The notes under the pieces were generated by a model. The model was not told the origin of the DNA and ran no database searches. It saw nothing but the letters and a program-made list of their open reading frames with translations. Made by a program: the position numbers and the translations under genes. Positions 27,880 through 37,209 of a DNA stretch of 64,000 nucleotides are shown in pieces (positions within the stretch are counted from its first letter, which is position 1; each line of letters starts with the position of its first letter). The stretch comes from Microbacter margulisiae (GTDB taxonomy: Bacteria > Bacteroidota > Bacteroidia > Bacteroidales > Paludibacteraceae): the NCBI RefSeq assembly GCF_014192515.1, contig NZ_JACHYB010000001.1, forward strand, positions 496,001 through 560,000. Direction: 5' to 3'.

Positions 27880-28364
27880 CTTCCAAAAAAGCGGTCGTCT
27901 TTATCGGTTCTGGTAGCATCTTCCAGCGGATACTCCTTTCTCATAGGGAAATAATCCATGAATTCTACGTTAAGGATGCGTTTCAGGTTAGGATGCCCAA
28001 CGAATTGGATGCCATAAAAATCATATGTTTCCCGTTCCATCCAGTTTGCAGCCAGATAGAGGGATACAATGCTGCTGATCTGCGGACTTTCTTTCGTGAC
28101 AAAAGCTTTAATTCGTATCCGTTGCTTTTCAGACAGATTGTTAAGATGATATATGACGCCCAATTCTTTTTCCTGGTTGGGATAGTGTATGCCACACAGA
28201 TCGGTTAAGACAGTAAATCCTTGTTGATCTTTAAGGTACTGCAAAATTTCTGTTATGGCTTCCGCTACAATAGTTACTGTCGGGATATCCGGTGTACTGT
28301 CTGTTGCCAGGATATAGTCATTGAAATGTTGTTTTAATTCAGAAAATATCGTATCAATATTCAT
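27876..28364 (-). CDS. nuoC: NADH-quinone oxidoreductase subunit C
   Basis: A 162-residue peripheral subunit. It carries the signature LAANWMERETYDFYGIQFVG near residue 103, then HPNLKRILNVEFMDYFPMRK, matching the 30-kDa subunit family. It stabilises NuoD at the quinone-reducing end. It lies 4 bases after nuoB. Confidence 0.93.
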   Translation of the reverse strand: MNIDTIFSELKQHFNDYILATDSTPDIPTVTIVAEAITEILQYLKDQQGFTVLTDLCGIHYPNQEKELGVIYHLNNLSEKQRIRIKAFVTKESPQISSIVSLYLAANWMERETYDFYGIQFVGHPNLKRILNVEFMDYFPMRKEYPLEDATRTDKDDRFFGR

Positions 28365-28368
28365 TGTG

Positions 28369-28962
28369 TTAAACGTTTAGAGTGATGCCATAGCTTTTGA
28401 GCAGTGCAATATATTCAGGACTGTAGCGACGCCGCAACGATTCGTGCGCGACCAGTTCCTGTATTTTCATAAAGCCGTCGATAATTTGTTCCGGGCGTGG
28501 CGGACAACCAGGAACGTACACATCTACGGGAACTACTTTGTCAATGCCCTGTAAAACGCTATAGGTATCAAAAATGCCTCCGCTCGATGCACAGGCTCCG
28601 ACGGCAATTACCCAGCGGGGCTCAGCCATCTGTTCGTACACTTGCTGAACTATTGGTCCCATCTTTTTTGCGATGGTTCCCATCACCATCAATAAATCTG
28701 CCTGACGCGGAGAAAAGCTGAGACGTTCTGCTCCGAAGCGGCCTAAATCGTAATGGGCTCCCATGGTTGCCATAAATTCGATGCCGCAACATGACGTGGC
28801 AAATGGTAAAGGCCAGATCGAATTTTTACGGGCCAATCCGACAGCTTTGTCCAGCGTTGTTGCAAAAAACCCCGGGGAACTGTATCCTTCGGGTGGATCA
28901 ACCACGTTATAATTAGGTTTATGAGTTATTGTTTCCATTGATTGACTTTTTACATATTTCAT
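28369..28962 (-). CDS. nuoB: NADH-quinone oxidoreductase subunit B (cluster N2)
   Basis: A 197-residue subunit holding the terminal 4Fe-4S cluster N2. The tandem Cys-Cys is in FATSCCGIEF, with the other ligands in VGACASSGGIFDTY and VYVPGCPPRPEQI. ATG at 28962 (MKYVKSQS) is chosen since a longer in-frame start overlaps nuoA; ATG at 28938 is also possible. Electrons pass from N2 to quinone. Confidence 0.95.
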   Translation of the reverse strand: MKYVKSQSMETITHKPNYNVVDPPEGYSSPGFFATTLDKAVGLARKNSIWPLPFATSCCGIEFMATMGAHYDLGRFGAERLSFSPRQADLLMVMGTIAKKMGPIVQQVYEQMAEPRWVIAVGACASSGGIFDTYSVLQGIDKVVPVDVYVPGCPPRPEQIIDGFMKIQELVAHESLRRRYSPEYIALLKSYGITLNV

Positions 28963-28984
28963 TGCTTTGGCCTTAACGGGCCTC

Positions 28985-29374
28985 CTAATCCTTCTTATTC
29001 CAATCAAATGATCCTTTCTTATAGATGTAGAAAAATCCGAACATAAAGAGGGCTACAAAAAGCATCATGTACAGAAACCCATTCCATCCCGTTTCTTTGA
29101 AATTAACTGCCCAGGGATAGAAAAAGATTACTTCTACATCAAAAAGGACAAAGAGAATGGCTACTAAGAAGTACTTAACTGAAAATGGGAACCGTGCGTT
29201 TCCCTGAATTTCGATTCCACACTCAAAATTGTCTTCTTTTCTAACTGATCTTACCCGTCTCCGTTTGGTAATGATATAGTGAGATATGAACATTACCACG
29301 ACGACAAATGCAAGAGCTACAATGATTTGAATTAAGATGGGTATATAATCGGAAGTTACTGAAACAGTTTGCAT
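28985..29374 (-). CDS. nuoA: NADH-quinone oxidoreductase subunit A
   Basis: A 129-residue membrane subunit with three spans. The loop motif NFECGIEIQGNARFPFSVKY and the second-span AILFVLFDVEVIFFYPWAV are diagnostic of NuoA. Start at ATG 29374; an in-frame TTG at 29398 overlaps the promoter box. It is the first gene of the operon A-B-C-D-E-F-G-H-I-J-K-L-M-N. Confidence 0.95.
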   Translation of the reverse strand: MQTVSVTSDYIPILIQIIVALAFVVVVMFISHYIITKRRRVRSVRKEDNFECGIEIQGNARFPFSVKYFLVAILFVLFDVEVIFFYPWAVNFKETGWNGFLYMMLFVALFMFGFFYIYKKGSFDWNKKD

Positions 29375-29395
29375 CGTAAAAATATTTTTGTTTGC

Positions 29396-29403
29396 CAAAT
29401 ATA
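29396..29403 (-). promoter_or_regulatory. Bacteroidota -7 box (TATATTTG) of the nuo operon
   Basis: TATATTTG on the minus strand, 21 bases before the nuoA ATG, predicts a very short leader of about 14 bases. A TTG occurs upstream but at about 25 bases, longer than the usual spacer. Confidence 0.6.
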
Positions 29404-30032
29404 CAGAATTAATTCGCTATTAAAAATTCAAGGGACATTAAAAATCCTTTATGTGCGATAGGATAAACGTATAAATCAGGAAAGGCTTATCCGGGTTTTC
29501 CAGGACATGGCAACGGAGAGATATGTATCACTGGTAATATAAGGAATACATCTCGCCGTCTGTCATTTTGTGATTGCACACTGAGTAAGAAACAGGGGAA
29601 GATCATAAAAAATCCCGGAGGTTGATAGGAAGAAAATAAGAACAGGGATTGACCGGTTACCTCCAAAAGTAGTAAAATGGAAGTAATAAAATATGGATTG
29701 GCAACCTGCCTGCATTGTGTCAACGCCGTATTGAGTATGTTTTATTATTTTTTAATAATTAAAGGTGTGCAGAAAGAAGAATTGAATTCTATATTTGTAG
29801 AACTATTAATACAGTATGGTTAGCCGCTATGCTGTAGCGATGGGTTAAATCAAACAAGAGATTTTTGCGAATTATAGCAGCCGTGTTTGTCGTTGATGAC
29901 AAGCCGGCTGTTTTCGTATGGATGGAAACAACTATGTTTCCCGATCTTGTGTAAGAATCCAAATTCAAAAAGGAGAGCTGATGATGTTGAACAATAAACC
30001 CTTTCACGTATTTGTTCAGCGAACGGTTTACA
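29404..30032. other. Intergenic region between nuoA and the oxidoreductase gene
   Basis: No convincing protein gene: the open frames here are short and have no start signal or recognisable motif. A promoter-like box and hairpin at 29790-29914 are described separately. Confidence 0.6.
29790..29914 (+). ncRNA. Candidate small RNA or attenuated leader
   Basis: TATATTTG at 29790-29797 is followed after about 80 bases by a hairpin in which CAGCCG (29878) pairs with CGGCTG (29905), with GTC/GAC inside, and then TTTT. Between them a 10-codon frame starting ATGGTTAGC and a short GCTA-TAGC hairpin are seen. No known RNA family is recognised. The call rests only on promoter and terminator spacing. Confidence 0.3.
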
Positions 30033-31079
30033 TCATAAAATGTTTTTAGGTTTGACGGGTAGTCCGGTGCGCAAGGACTCATCCATGGCCTGCATAATGG
30101 CTACTGTTCCGATTCCTTCCCGCAGGTCGGGATAAGCTGTTTCTCCGGAATCAAGACAATCAGCAAAATATTCATAATAATTCTGGTATTCTCCTGCATG
30201 GTGTGATTTACCTTCAAAGCGGAAAAAATGTTTCAGTTTATGTTCAAAAGTGATTATTTTTTCTTCACCGGAGGAGGTGGTAATGGCATATCGAAGATCC
30301 ATATAATCTCCCTGGCTGGAACCTTCCGTACCACGTAGAATGCAACTCATCTCGCTGTCGCGTAAAGTGGGTTGAATGGGGCATGAATAAACACCACTTA
30401 CCCGGGCAATACGTCCATCGGCGGCTTTCAGGATGAAGTGCATGGTGTCTGCATTTTTAAGGCCACCTGCTTTTCCATTGGGACTTAGCATGCCATAACC
30501 CATTACCTCCACAATATCGGGCAAATACCAGCGAACCAAATCAACAGGATGGCTGAGTCCGCCGTAAAGCCATTTAAAGGAAGATTCGAGCGACCAGCCT
30601 TTTGCCAGAAACCAGCGTTGGTCGGCATGGTAATAAGCTTCCACGGTGACCAGGTCGCCTATTTCTCCTGCCAGATAATCTGTTCGTTGACGTCTCATCG
30701 GTTCGAAGAAGCGGCTACTTTGGCCCACAAATACTTTTTTCCCTGTTTTTTCTGAAAGTTCTATCAGCTCCCGGGCCTGGCTCAGATCATCCAGAAGGGG
30801 TTTGGCACAAACTACATGTTTTCCGGCCTGAAGAGCCATTTTAATATGATCGGCATGCCATTTATCAGGCGTATAAATCCCGATCACATCAATTTCAGGA
30901 TCATTCAGCAAATCTTCATACCGGGTTGTGTAATGATAGAAATCGAACTCTTTGGCGCGCTGTTTACACAACGCTTCGTTCATGTCGCAAACCTTTTGTA
31001 ATATCCATTTTTCGCTTTGCAATGCAGCAGACATTGTGCTGCGTCCCTCGCCTAAACCTAAAATGCCTAATTTATACAT
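30033..31079 (-). CDS. Gfo/Idh/MocA-family NAD(P)-dependent oxidoreductase
   Basis: A 348-residue protein. The Rossmann fold begins at residue 4 with LGILGLGEGRS and continues with DPEIDVIGIYTPDKWHADHI and GKHVVCAKPLLDDLSQ. The last contains the catalytic-region CAKP (EKP/CKP motif). The C-terminal alpha/beta domain has GLSHPVDLVRWYLPD with the catalytic-type His and Asp. The family oxidises or reduces sugar and inositol derivatives; the substrate cannot be read here. It is monocistronic. Confidence 0.88.
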   Translation of the reverse strand: MYKLGILGLGEGRSTMSAALQSEKWILQKVCDMNEALCKQRAKEFDFYHYTTRYEDLLNDPEIDVIGIYTPDKWHADHIKMALQAGKHVVCAKPLLDDLSQARELIELSEKTGKKVFVGQSSRFFEPMRRQRTDYLAGEIGDLVTVEAYYHADQRWFLAKGWSLESSFKWLYGGLSHPVDLVRWYLPDIVEVMGYGMLSPNGKAGGLKNADTMHFILKAADGRIARVSGVYSCPIQPTLRDSEMSCILRGTEGSSQGDYMDLRYAITTSSGEEKIITFEHKLKHFFRFEGKSHHAGEYQNYYEYFADCLDSGETAYPDLREGIGTVAIMQAMDESLRTGLPVKPKNIL

Positions 31080-31174
31080 ATTGTCTTATTTTCAAATTAT
31101 AGATGTTAGAGAAGGAGTATTGTATCACAGCAAAAGCAATATAAATACAGGTACTCCGCTTAAATCTCACGTGG

Positions 31175-31182
31175 CAAAGATA
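31175..31182 (-). promoter_or_regulatory. Bacteroidota -7 box (TATCTTTG) of the oxidoreductase gene
   Basis: TATCTTTG on the minus strand lies about 95 bases before the ATG at 31079. It matches TAnnTTTG. Confidence 0.5.
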
Positions 31183-31339
31183 CGATAAAGCAGGATGTGG
31201 CGATATGATTTGATCTTTGATTTTTAGAATTTGTATAATTACAGCTGATTTACGATCAATAATATTGACGCAATCATAATTTGGCTATCCCACTACTTTG
31301 AGTACTTTTGTCAACGCATTTGGCGATCATTGCTTAATG

Positions 31340-31545
31340 CAGGGAATGATCGAAAGAGTGAGTCCGGTGCCTTCATCACGGAATGAACTACTCCGGTGCT
31401 GTATCTGCAGCTGTCAATTCCATAAACGTATCTGAATTACCATTGCCACTGTTTATCAGTATCCCAAAGCCGGGAAGGTTGCTAAAAACAAAAGCTGATC
31501 GAAGAGACTGAAAATGGTAGGCTTTGCATATGGAAATGAGCCGGA
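31340..31545 (+). promoter_or_regulatory. Cobalamin (B12) riboswitch upstream of cobQ
   Basis: Several conserved blocks of the adenosylcobalamin riboswitch occur in order: CTCCGGTGCTGT near 31391, GCAGCTGTCAATTCC near 31408, the invariant GCCACTG at 31444-31450, CCGGGAAGG at 31470-31478 and GAAGAGAC (B12-box-like) at 31501-31508. It lies about 100 bases before cobyric acid synthase, a classical target. A downstream hairpin (AGTGC with GCACT, 31555-31575) may be the expression platform. B12 binding would reduce expression. Confidence 0.8.
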
Positions 31546-31646
31546 AGAGCTGCCAGTGCTCATATACCGGCACTTCAGGCCATCCCGGCAGATGGATTAG
31601 TATTACTCCTGCCATATTCGAATAGAGAGTAATGATTAAATAAGAA

Positions 31647-33131
31647 ATGAGTATGCAACTTCGACCCGTGATGTTTGTCGGAACCGGTTCCGATGTAGGC
31701 AAAAGTGTAATCAATGCTGCTTTTTGCCGGATATTCAAACAGGATGGTTTTCATCCTGCGCCTTTTAAAGCACAAAACATGTCGCTCAACAGTTATGCAA
31801 CGCCGGATGGGCTGGAGATTGGACGGGCTCAGGCGACACAGGCAGAGGCCTGCGGCATTCCCTGCCGTGCAGATATGAATCCGGTATTACTGAAACCAAC
31901 CGACGATACCTCTTCGCAAGTCGTGCTTAACGGAAAAGTTATAGGAAACCAATCCGCACATCAGTACTTTAACCAGACCGACCGCAATGATCTTTTTCTA
32001 CAGGCAATGGCCGCCTGCCATCGCTTGACGAAGGAATTCAATCCCTTGGTAATAGAAGGGGCAGGTAGCATTTCGGAGATAAATTTATGGGACAGGGATA
32101 TTACCAACATGCGCGTGGCAGAAGCTTTGAATGCACCGACTTTCTTGATTGCCGATATTGACCGCGGAGGAGTTTTTGCCAGTGTGTATGGAAGTATTCA
32201 GCTCTTACCCGAAACTCAGAAGAAGTTGATCAAAGGAGTTCTCATCAATAAGTTCAGGGGTGATATGGCGTTGTTTGAAGATGGAAAGAAAATGTTGGAA
32301 GAGCTGACCGGAGTGCCTGTTGTGGGAGTTATTCCTTATTTCCATGATATTCATATTGACCAGGAAGACTCGGTAACCCTTGAATACCGGAAAGAAAAGG
32401 ACAGGGTAGGGAAGGTTACGATTGCCGTTGTCTTATTGCGGCATTTATCAAACTTTACTGACTTCAACATGCTGGAACAGCATCCCGATGTCCATCTGTT
32501 TTATGCATCCCATCCTGAGGAACTGGCGGATGCCGATATCATCCTGTTGCCGGGATCTAAAAACACCATCGACGATCTTAACTACCTCCGTCAGTCAGGG
32601 ATGGCTAAGGCAATCTTGCAGCAGCATGCTATAGGAAAATCGGTTTATGGCATTTGCGGCGGTTACCAGATGATGGGGAATTGGGTGGAAGATCCTTTGG
32701 GGATAGAAGGGGATGTGGCTGTAATGCAAGGTCTGGGGCTTTTACCGGTACGAACTATACTAACACGGGAAAAAAAGACAGAAGCTTGTCATTTTTCTTT
32801 TCTCGGCACCAAACCCGATTGTACAGGATATGAAATCCATATGGGAGAGACGGTTGCAGAACAACCCTCGCCGCTTTGTCTCCTTGACAGTGGAGTGAGT
32901 GATGGTTACTTCCGGAATGAAAAGACTTTTGGTACCTACCTGCATGGTTTTTTTGACCATACAGAAACTGTCGGATATATCCTCCGCCAGGTGCCCGGAT
33001 ATAAATCCGGTAAATCCGTTACTTTCGATTATCCGGCTTTTAAAGAAGAACAATACGATAAACTGGCAGCTCATATCCGTCAGCATGTAGATATGGAATA
33101 CATCTATAAAACCATGCAGCCAGATGATTAA
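31647..33131 (+). CDS. cobQ: Cobyric acid synthase
   Basis: A 494-residue glutamine-dependent amidotransferase of cobalamin biosynthesis. It amidates the b, d, e and g side chains of adenosylcobyrinic a,c-diamide. The N-terminal P-loop domain has GTGSDVGKS near residue 11 and FKAQNMSLNSYATPDG near 39. The C-terminal class-I-like glutaminase domain has KSVYGICGGYQMMG with the nucleophile-position Cys near 337 and the distal GTYLHGFFDH. A B12 riboswitch precedes it. No other cobalamin genes are in the window. Confidence 0.95.
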   Translation: MSMQLRPVMFVGTGSDVGKSVINAAFCRIFKQDGFHPAPFKAQNMSLNSYATPDGLEIGRAQATQAEACGIPCRADMNPVLLKPTDDTSSQVVLNGKVIGNQSAHQYFNQTDRNDLFLQAMAACHRLTKEFNPLVIEGAGSISEINLWDRDITNMRVAEALNAPTFLIADIDRGGVFASVYGSIQLLPETQKKLIKGVLINKFRGDMALFEDGKKMLEELTGVPVVGVIPYFHDIHIDQEDSVTLEYRKEKDRVGKVTIAVVLLRHLSNFTDFNMLEQHPDVHLFYASHPEELADADIILLPGSKNTIDDLNYLRQSGMAKAILQQHAIGKSVYGICGGYQMMGNWVEDPLGIEGDVAVMQGLGLLPVRTILTREKKTEACHFSFLGTKPDCTGYEIHMGETVAEQPSPLCLLDSGVSDGYFRNEKTFGTYLHGFFDHTETVGYILRQVPGYKSGKSVTFDYPAFKEEQYDKLAAHIRQHVDMEYIYKTMQPDD

Positions 33132-33350
33132 GGAGGGATGGCAATGATCTTTACCTTTACGGAGGTATGATGAAGACGCCAGCCATATCAACGGATATTC
33201 AAACAGAACCGATTCCTCTTCTTTTCCTTTCTAAACATATCCTGACTTAAAATAAAACATCCAAACCGTTGGATTTTACAAAAAAATGTATGACCTTTGA
33301 AGGATGTTCAGCATCAAATGATATGCACCATAACCTTAAACCATAACTTT

Positions 33351-34043
33351 ATGAAGCGAATTTATCTTGTTAGCCTTTTCTGTATCGCCAGCGCTATGTT
33401 TTTGTATGCCCATCCCAAAGCTCCCGCTTACTATGTGCCGGGCAAAACTCCTGTAGGATTTGAGTCTGAGATCAACCAGTTCATGAAAGCCGATTCGGCT
33501 CATTTTCCCCCTTCAGGCGCTATCCTGTTTGCCGGAAGCTCATCCATCCGTTTATGGAAGGGACTGCCCGGTGATTTCAAAGGGCATACCATTATTCAGC
33601 GTGGATTCGGTGGCTCGAACATGAAAGCCCTGAATTTTTACATTCATAATATCGTATTTCCCTATAAACCTTCCGTTATTGTTGTTTATGAAGGCGATAA
33701 CGATCTTGCCGAAGGAGTTACCCCTGCCGTATTCATTGCACAGTGCGATTCGTTTGTCCATATGGTGCAGAAGAAACTGCCGGCAACGAAAATCTATTTT
33801 CTTTCGATCAAACCTTCCCTTGCACGTGAGAAGCTCATTCCCCTGCAAAATGCTACAAACCTTGCCCTTAAACGTAATCTTTCACACTTCCGCAATACCG
33901 GCTTTATGGATGTCAGCAGTCAGATGTTTGATGCCCGGGGACGTTTGCGTCCGGATATCTTTGGTCCTGACGGGTTGCATATGAACCGGAAAGGATACCT
34001 GCTGTGGATTGCGTATATCAAAAAATATTTTGGCTGGAAATAA
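33351..34043 (+). CDS. Secreted SGNH/GDSL-family hydrolase
   Basis: A 230-residue protein starting at ATG 33351, where a signal peptide (MKRIYLVSLFCIASAMFLYA) begins; an in-frame upstream start lacks it. The SGNH blocks are present: FAGSSSIRLWKG (nucleophile Ser), RGFGGSNM (Gly), EGDNDLAEG (Asn) and the catalytic FGPDGLHMNRKGY (Asp, His). The family hydrolyses esters, often acetyl groups on carbohydrates. The next gene is also an esterase, suggesting joint use on acylated substrates (inference). Confidence 0.85.
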   Translation: MKRIYLVSLFCIASAMFLYAHPKAPAYYVPGKTPVGFESEINQFMKADSAHFPPSGAILFAGSSSIRLWKGLPGDFKGHTIIQRGFGGSNMKALNFYIHNIVFPYKPSVIVVYEGDNDLAEGVTPAVFIAQCDSFVHMVQKKLPATKIYFLSIKPSLAREKLIPLQNATNLALKRNLSHFRNTGFMDVSSQMFDARGRLRPDIFGPDGLHMNRKGYLLWIAYIKKYFGWK

Positions 34044-34127
34044 CGTTTTATTATACTGGCCAGGAGCTGCATATATGCTGTTTTATAAATTAATCATTGA
34101 GTTATTAACCCTGTAGAGAGTAAAAAC

Positions 34128-35762
34128 ATGAAGAAACTGGTATTTCTGACGTTGAGCGTCTGCTTTATGATGTATTCCTGTACATCACAGAAAAAACAAG
34201 ATCTGTCGCCAAGGGTAAAGATTGCCAATGGTATCCTGGAAGGGATTCAGGATAGTACGACAGGAGTGTTGAAATTTTTAGGAATTCCTTTTGCCAAACC
34301 GCCTGTGGGCGATCTCCGCTGGAAGGCTCCGCAGCCTGTGGATAACTGGAAAGGGGTGCGCGAGGCTAAAAAGTTCGGGCCAAGGCCCATGCAGGCAAAT
34401 GTATTCGGGGACATGCATTTCCGTTCCGATTCCATGAGCGAAGATTGCCTTTACCTGAATGTATGGACTCCGGCTAAAAAGAACACCAAGGGATTGCCTG
34501 TCCTGGTTTATTTCTATGGAGGTGGTTTTGTTGCCGGTAGTAGTGATGAACCCCGGTACGACGGCGCCAGTCTGGCCAAAAAAGGCATCGTAGTCGTAAC
34601 CGCCAATTACCGTCTGGATGTCTTTGGTTTCTTTGCCGATTCCCAACTAAGTGCAGAAGCGCCCTATAAAGCTTCCGGCAACTATGGGCTGCTCGACCAG
34701 AATGCAGCGCTGAAATGGGTACACCAAAACATTGCTGCGTTTGGCGGCGATCCCGATAAAGTAACCATTGGCGGAGAATCAGCCGGTTCTATTTCGGTAA
34801 GTGAACAAATGGCGTCTCCCTTGTCGAAAGGGTTGATTGCTGGCGCTATCGGCGAGAGCGGAGCGGCCATTAACCCGACGATGGCTCCTGTACCGCTGGT
34901 ACAGGCTGAAAAGGAAGGCGATGCTTTTGCCAAACAGATCGGTTATCCAGCATTGAAAGATTTACGCGCCCTCAGCGCTAAAAAGCTGCTTGAACTTTAC
35001 GTGCAATCCAAACGATTTGGTTTCCCTGCATGTATTGACGGCTATTTTCTCCCAAAACCATTGCCGGCTATTTATGAAGCCAGGGAACAGGCTCAGGTTC
35101 CTTTGTTGGTGGGCTGGAATTCTGCCGAGATGACAGGCCTGGCATTTATGACCGGTAAACCCTACACAACACAAAATTTCATCCGTCAGGTGAAAGCTGC
35201 ATTTCCACAGAATTACAACGATATCCTGAAAGCCTATCCTCATGCAAACGCAAAAGAGGTGGAACGTTCGGCTACCGATCTGGCTTCCGACGGATTTATT
35301 GTTTACAGCACGTGGAAATGGTTTGACCTGCAACGGAACAACAGTACGCAACCTGTTTACCGCTATTGGTTCGACAATCCGAGGCCTCCGCTAACCAATA
35401 CCAACCTGACTCCCGGTCTGGCAGGCGGCGAGATGAAGAAGAGCGGCAATGAGCCTCCTATGCCAAAAGCCATTGGCGCTGCCCATTCGCAGGAAATTGA
35501 ATATTGCCTTGGAAATCTCTATCTATCCCCCTGGTATGCCTGGAGGAAAAAAGATTATGCCGTATCCGACACCATGGAAGACTATTTTGCCAATTTCATC
35601 AAAACGGGTAATCCGAACGGGAAAGATCTTCCTGAATGGCCTGCCGCTGCTCCTGATGTTCCGAATCCTTCCGTTATGTGGATCAAAACACGATCCATAG
35701 CCATACAGGCAACAAACGACAATCGTTTTTCGGTGCTCGGGAAAATATATGACAAACAATAA
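34128..35762 (+). CDS. Type-B carboxylesterase lipoprotein
   Basis: A 544-residue alpha/beta hydrolase of the carboxylesterase/cholinesterase family. The signal peptide ends at a lipobox (MMYSC, Cys near 19). The oxyanion segment is VLVYFYGGGFVAGS near 125, and GGESAGS has the nucleophile Ser218. The region AIGAAHSQEIEYCLGN near residue 447 carries the catalytic His. EDCLYLNVWTP is the second family signature. It follows the SGNH hydrolase by 84 bases on the same strand, so the two may act together on the outer membrane or in the periplasm. Confidence 0.92.
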   Translation: MKKLVFLTLSVCFMMYSCTSQKKQDLSPRVKIANGILEGIQDSTTGVLKFLGIPFAKPPVGDLRWKAPQPVDNWKGVREAKKFGPRPMQANVFGDMHFRSDSMSEDCLYLNVWTPAKKNTKGLPVLVYFYGGGFVAGSSDEPRYDGASLAKKGIVVVTANYRLDVFGFFADSQLSAEAPYKASGNYGLLDQNAALKWVHQNIAAFGGDPDKVTIGGESAGSISVSEQMASPLSKGLIAGAIGESGAAINPTMAPVPLVQAEKEGDAFAKQIGYPALKDLRALSAKKLLELYVQSKRFGFPACIDGYFLPKPLPAIYEAREQAQVPLLVGWNSAEMTGLAFMTGKPYTTQNFIRQVKAAFPQNYNDILKAYPHANAKEVERSATDLASDGFIVYSTWKWFDLQRNNSTQPVYRYWFDNPRPPLTNTNLTPGLAGGEMKKSGNEPPMPKAIGAAHSQEIEYCLGNLYLSPWYAWRKKDYAVSDTMEDYFANFIKTGNPNGKDLPEWPAAAPDVPNPSVMWIKTRSIAIQATNDNRFSVLGKIYDKQ

Positions 35763-35784
35763 CATTTGTTGTAAACATATATCA

Positions 35785-35824
35785 TTACCCTCCGGAATGA
35801 CCTGAGGTTCATTCCGGGGGGTAA
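35785..35824 (+). terminator. Hairpin after the carboxylesterase gene
   Basis: TTACCC-TCCGGAATGA pairs with TCATTCCGG-GGGGTAA around a CCTGAGGT loop. No T run follows, so termination is only probable. Confidence 0.5.
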
Positions 35825-35840
35825 CTTATCCTCCAAAAGT

Positions 35841-36947
35841 ATGACTGATCGCCTTCGTTTTATCGACAACCTCAGGGTGTTTACGATCTTTATCGTTGTG
35901 TTTGTCCATTCCGCCGTCACCTATAGTGGCATTGGTAGCTGGTATTATGTGGAGCATACGCATTTGGGCAACATTGAGCAACTGATCTTTTTATTCTTCC
36001 AGTCGCATACCCAGGCTTTCGATATGTCTTTGTTTTTCTTTATAGCAGGCTATTTTGTCCCTGCATCCCTTGCCCACAAAGGAGTGCGGAAATTCATTTC
36101 GGGAAGATTGTACAGGTTGGGGATTCCGGTTTTGTTCTATATTTTTGTGATGCAACCCTTGTGTGTCAAACTGGCTTATCCGGAGATGCATGTTGGTTCT
36201 TTCCTTCTGAACGGGCTTACCCATTTTTCATTTCTCGGTTGGACAGGTCCCTTATGGTTTGCTTTGGTGTTGCTTATCTTTTCCCTGTTGTATGCTTTGT
36301 TTGCCGGCCATTTACCTCCTGCGGATGACACAAAAAAACTCCGTACGGGTTTCCTGCTTGGCACCATTGGCGTCATTACGCTGGCCGCTTTTCTCATCCG
36401 ACTGGTAGCGCCCATTGGTACATCGTTTATGAACCTTCAGTTTTGTTTCTTTGCCGCATACATCGTTATGTTTCTGTTAGGAACGGAAGCCAGCCGCCAT
36501 CATCTGGTGGAAAAGATCAGTGGTCGCATGGGGCGTGGATGGATGATTGCCGCTTTTGCCATCGGGCTGCCGTTATGGGTTGCGCCCTGGTTGAGCGGGA
36601 ATGTGCCGGGGCCTCAAATGGCTATTTTCGGGGGCATGAATCTTTCGGCTTTCCTGTATGCCTTGTGGGAGTCGTTTTTTTGTGTTGCCTTTATTGTTGC
36701 CCTGCTGGGCATTACCCGGGCCAGGTTTAACTATCAGGGCAAATGGATGAAATTCTTTTCCGATAATACGTTTGGCATCTATGTCTTTCATGCTCCTGTA
36801 TTGATCACGGTTTCGCTTTTGCTGAAAGGAGTACACATGGATCCGTTGGCAAAGTTTCTCATAGCCGGTACGATAACAATAACCGTTGCCGTATGGGTAT
36901 CATGGCTGATACGTAAGATTCCTGTTGTCGGTCCTGTATTTGATTGA
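35841..36947 (+). CDS. Acyltransferase-3 family membrane protein
   Basis: A 368-residue integral membrane protein with about ten spans. The N-terminal DRLRFIDNLRVFTIFIVVFVHS is the acyltransferase-3 signature with Arg, Asp and the key His, and LGWTGPLWFALVLLIFSLLY follows near residue 132. The family O-acetylates or succinylates glycans and glucans (OpgC-like, OafA-like). The nearby esterases could remove such groups, which is a contextual guess. Confidence 0.82.
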   Translation: MTDRLRFIDNLRVFTIFIVVFVHSAVTYSGIGSWYYVEHTHLGNIEQLIFLFFQSHTQAFDMSLFFFIAGYFVPASLAHKGVRKFISGRLYRLGIPVLFYIFVMQPLCVKLAYPEMHVGSFLLNGLTHFSFLGWTGPLWFALVLLIFSLLYALFAGHLPPADDTKKLRTGFLLGTIGVITLAAFLIRLVAPIGTSFMNLQFCFFAAYIVMFLLGTEASRHHLVEKISGRMGRGWMIAAFAIGLPLWVAPWLSGNVPGPQMAIFGGMNLSAFLYALWESFFCVAFIVALLGITRARFNYQGKWMKFFSDNTFGIYVFHAPVLITVSLLLKGVHMDPLAKFLIAGTITITVAVWVSWLIRKIPVVGPVFD

Positions 36948-37209
36948 TATACATCGAATCATAAACACTTTTGTTGAGTTTTCGCCTGTAATTGGCTACC
37001 AGCGCCAGGGGTTTCTCTTCATTGCGCCTCTCTGATATTGCTTCGGACGATATGGTAATATAAGACGATCCTATATCCTAATATAGTACCATGAAATTAT
37101 AGTAATATAGGATTGCTTTATTGAACTTTTGTATGTCATACAATGTCTATTAATAGGCAATTTGTTTAAATGTAATGATTGTCAAGAATATAGATTGAAT
37201 TAGTTATCT

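Noticed and set aside
31388..31738. Minus-strand frame of 116 codons upstream of cobQ
   Set aside because: It overlaps the cobalamin riboswitch and the cobQ start on the opposite strand and has no recognisable domain.
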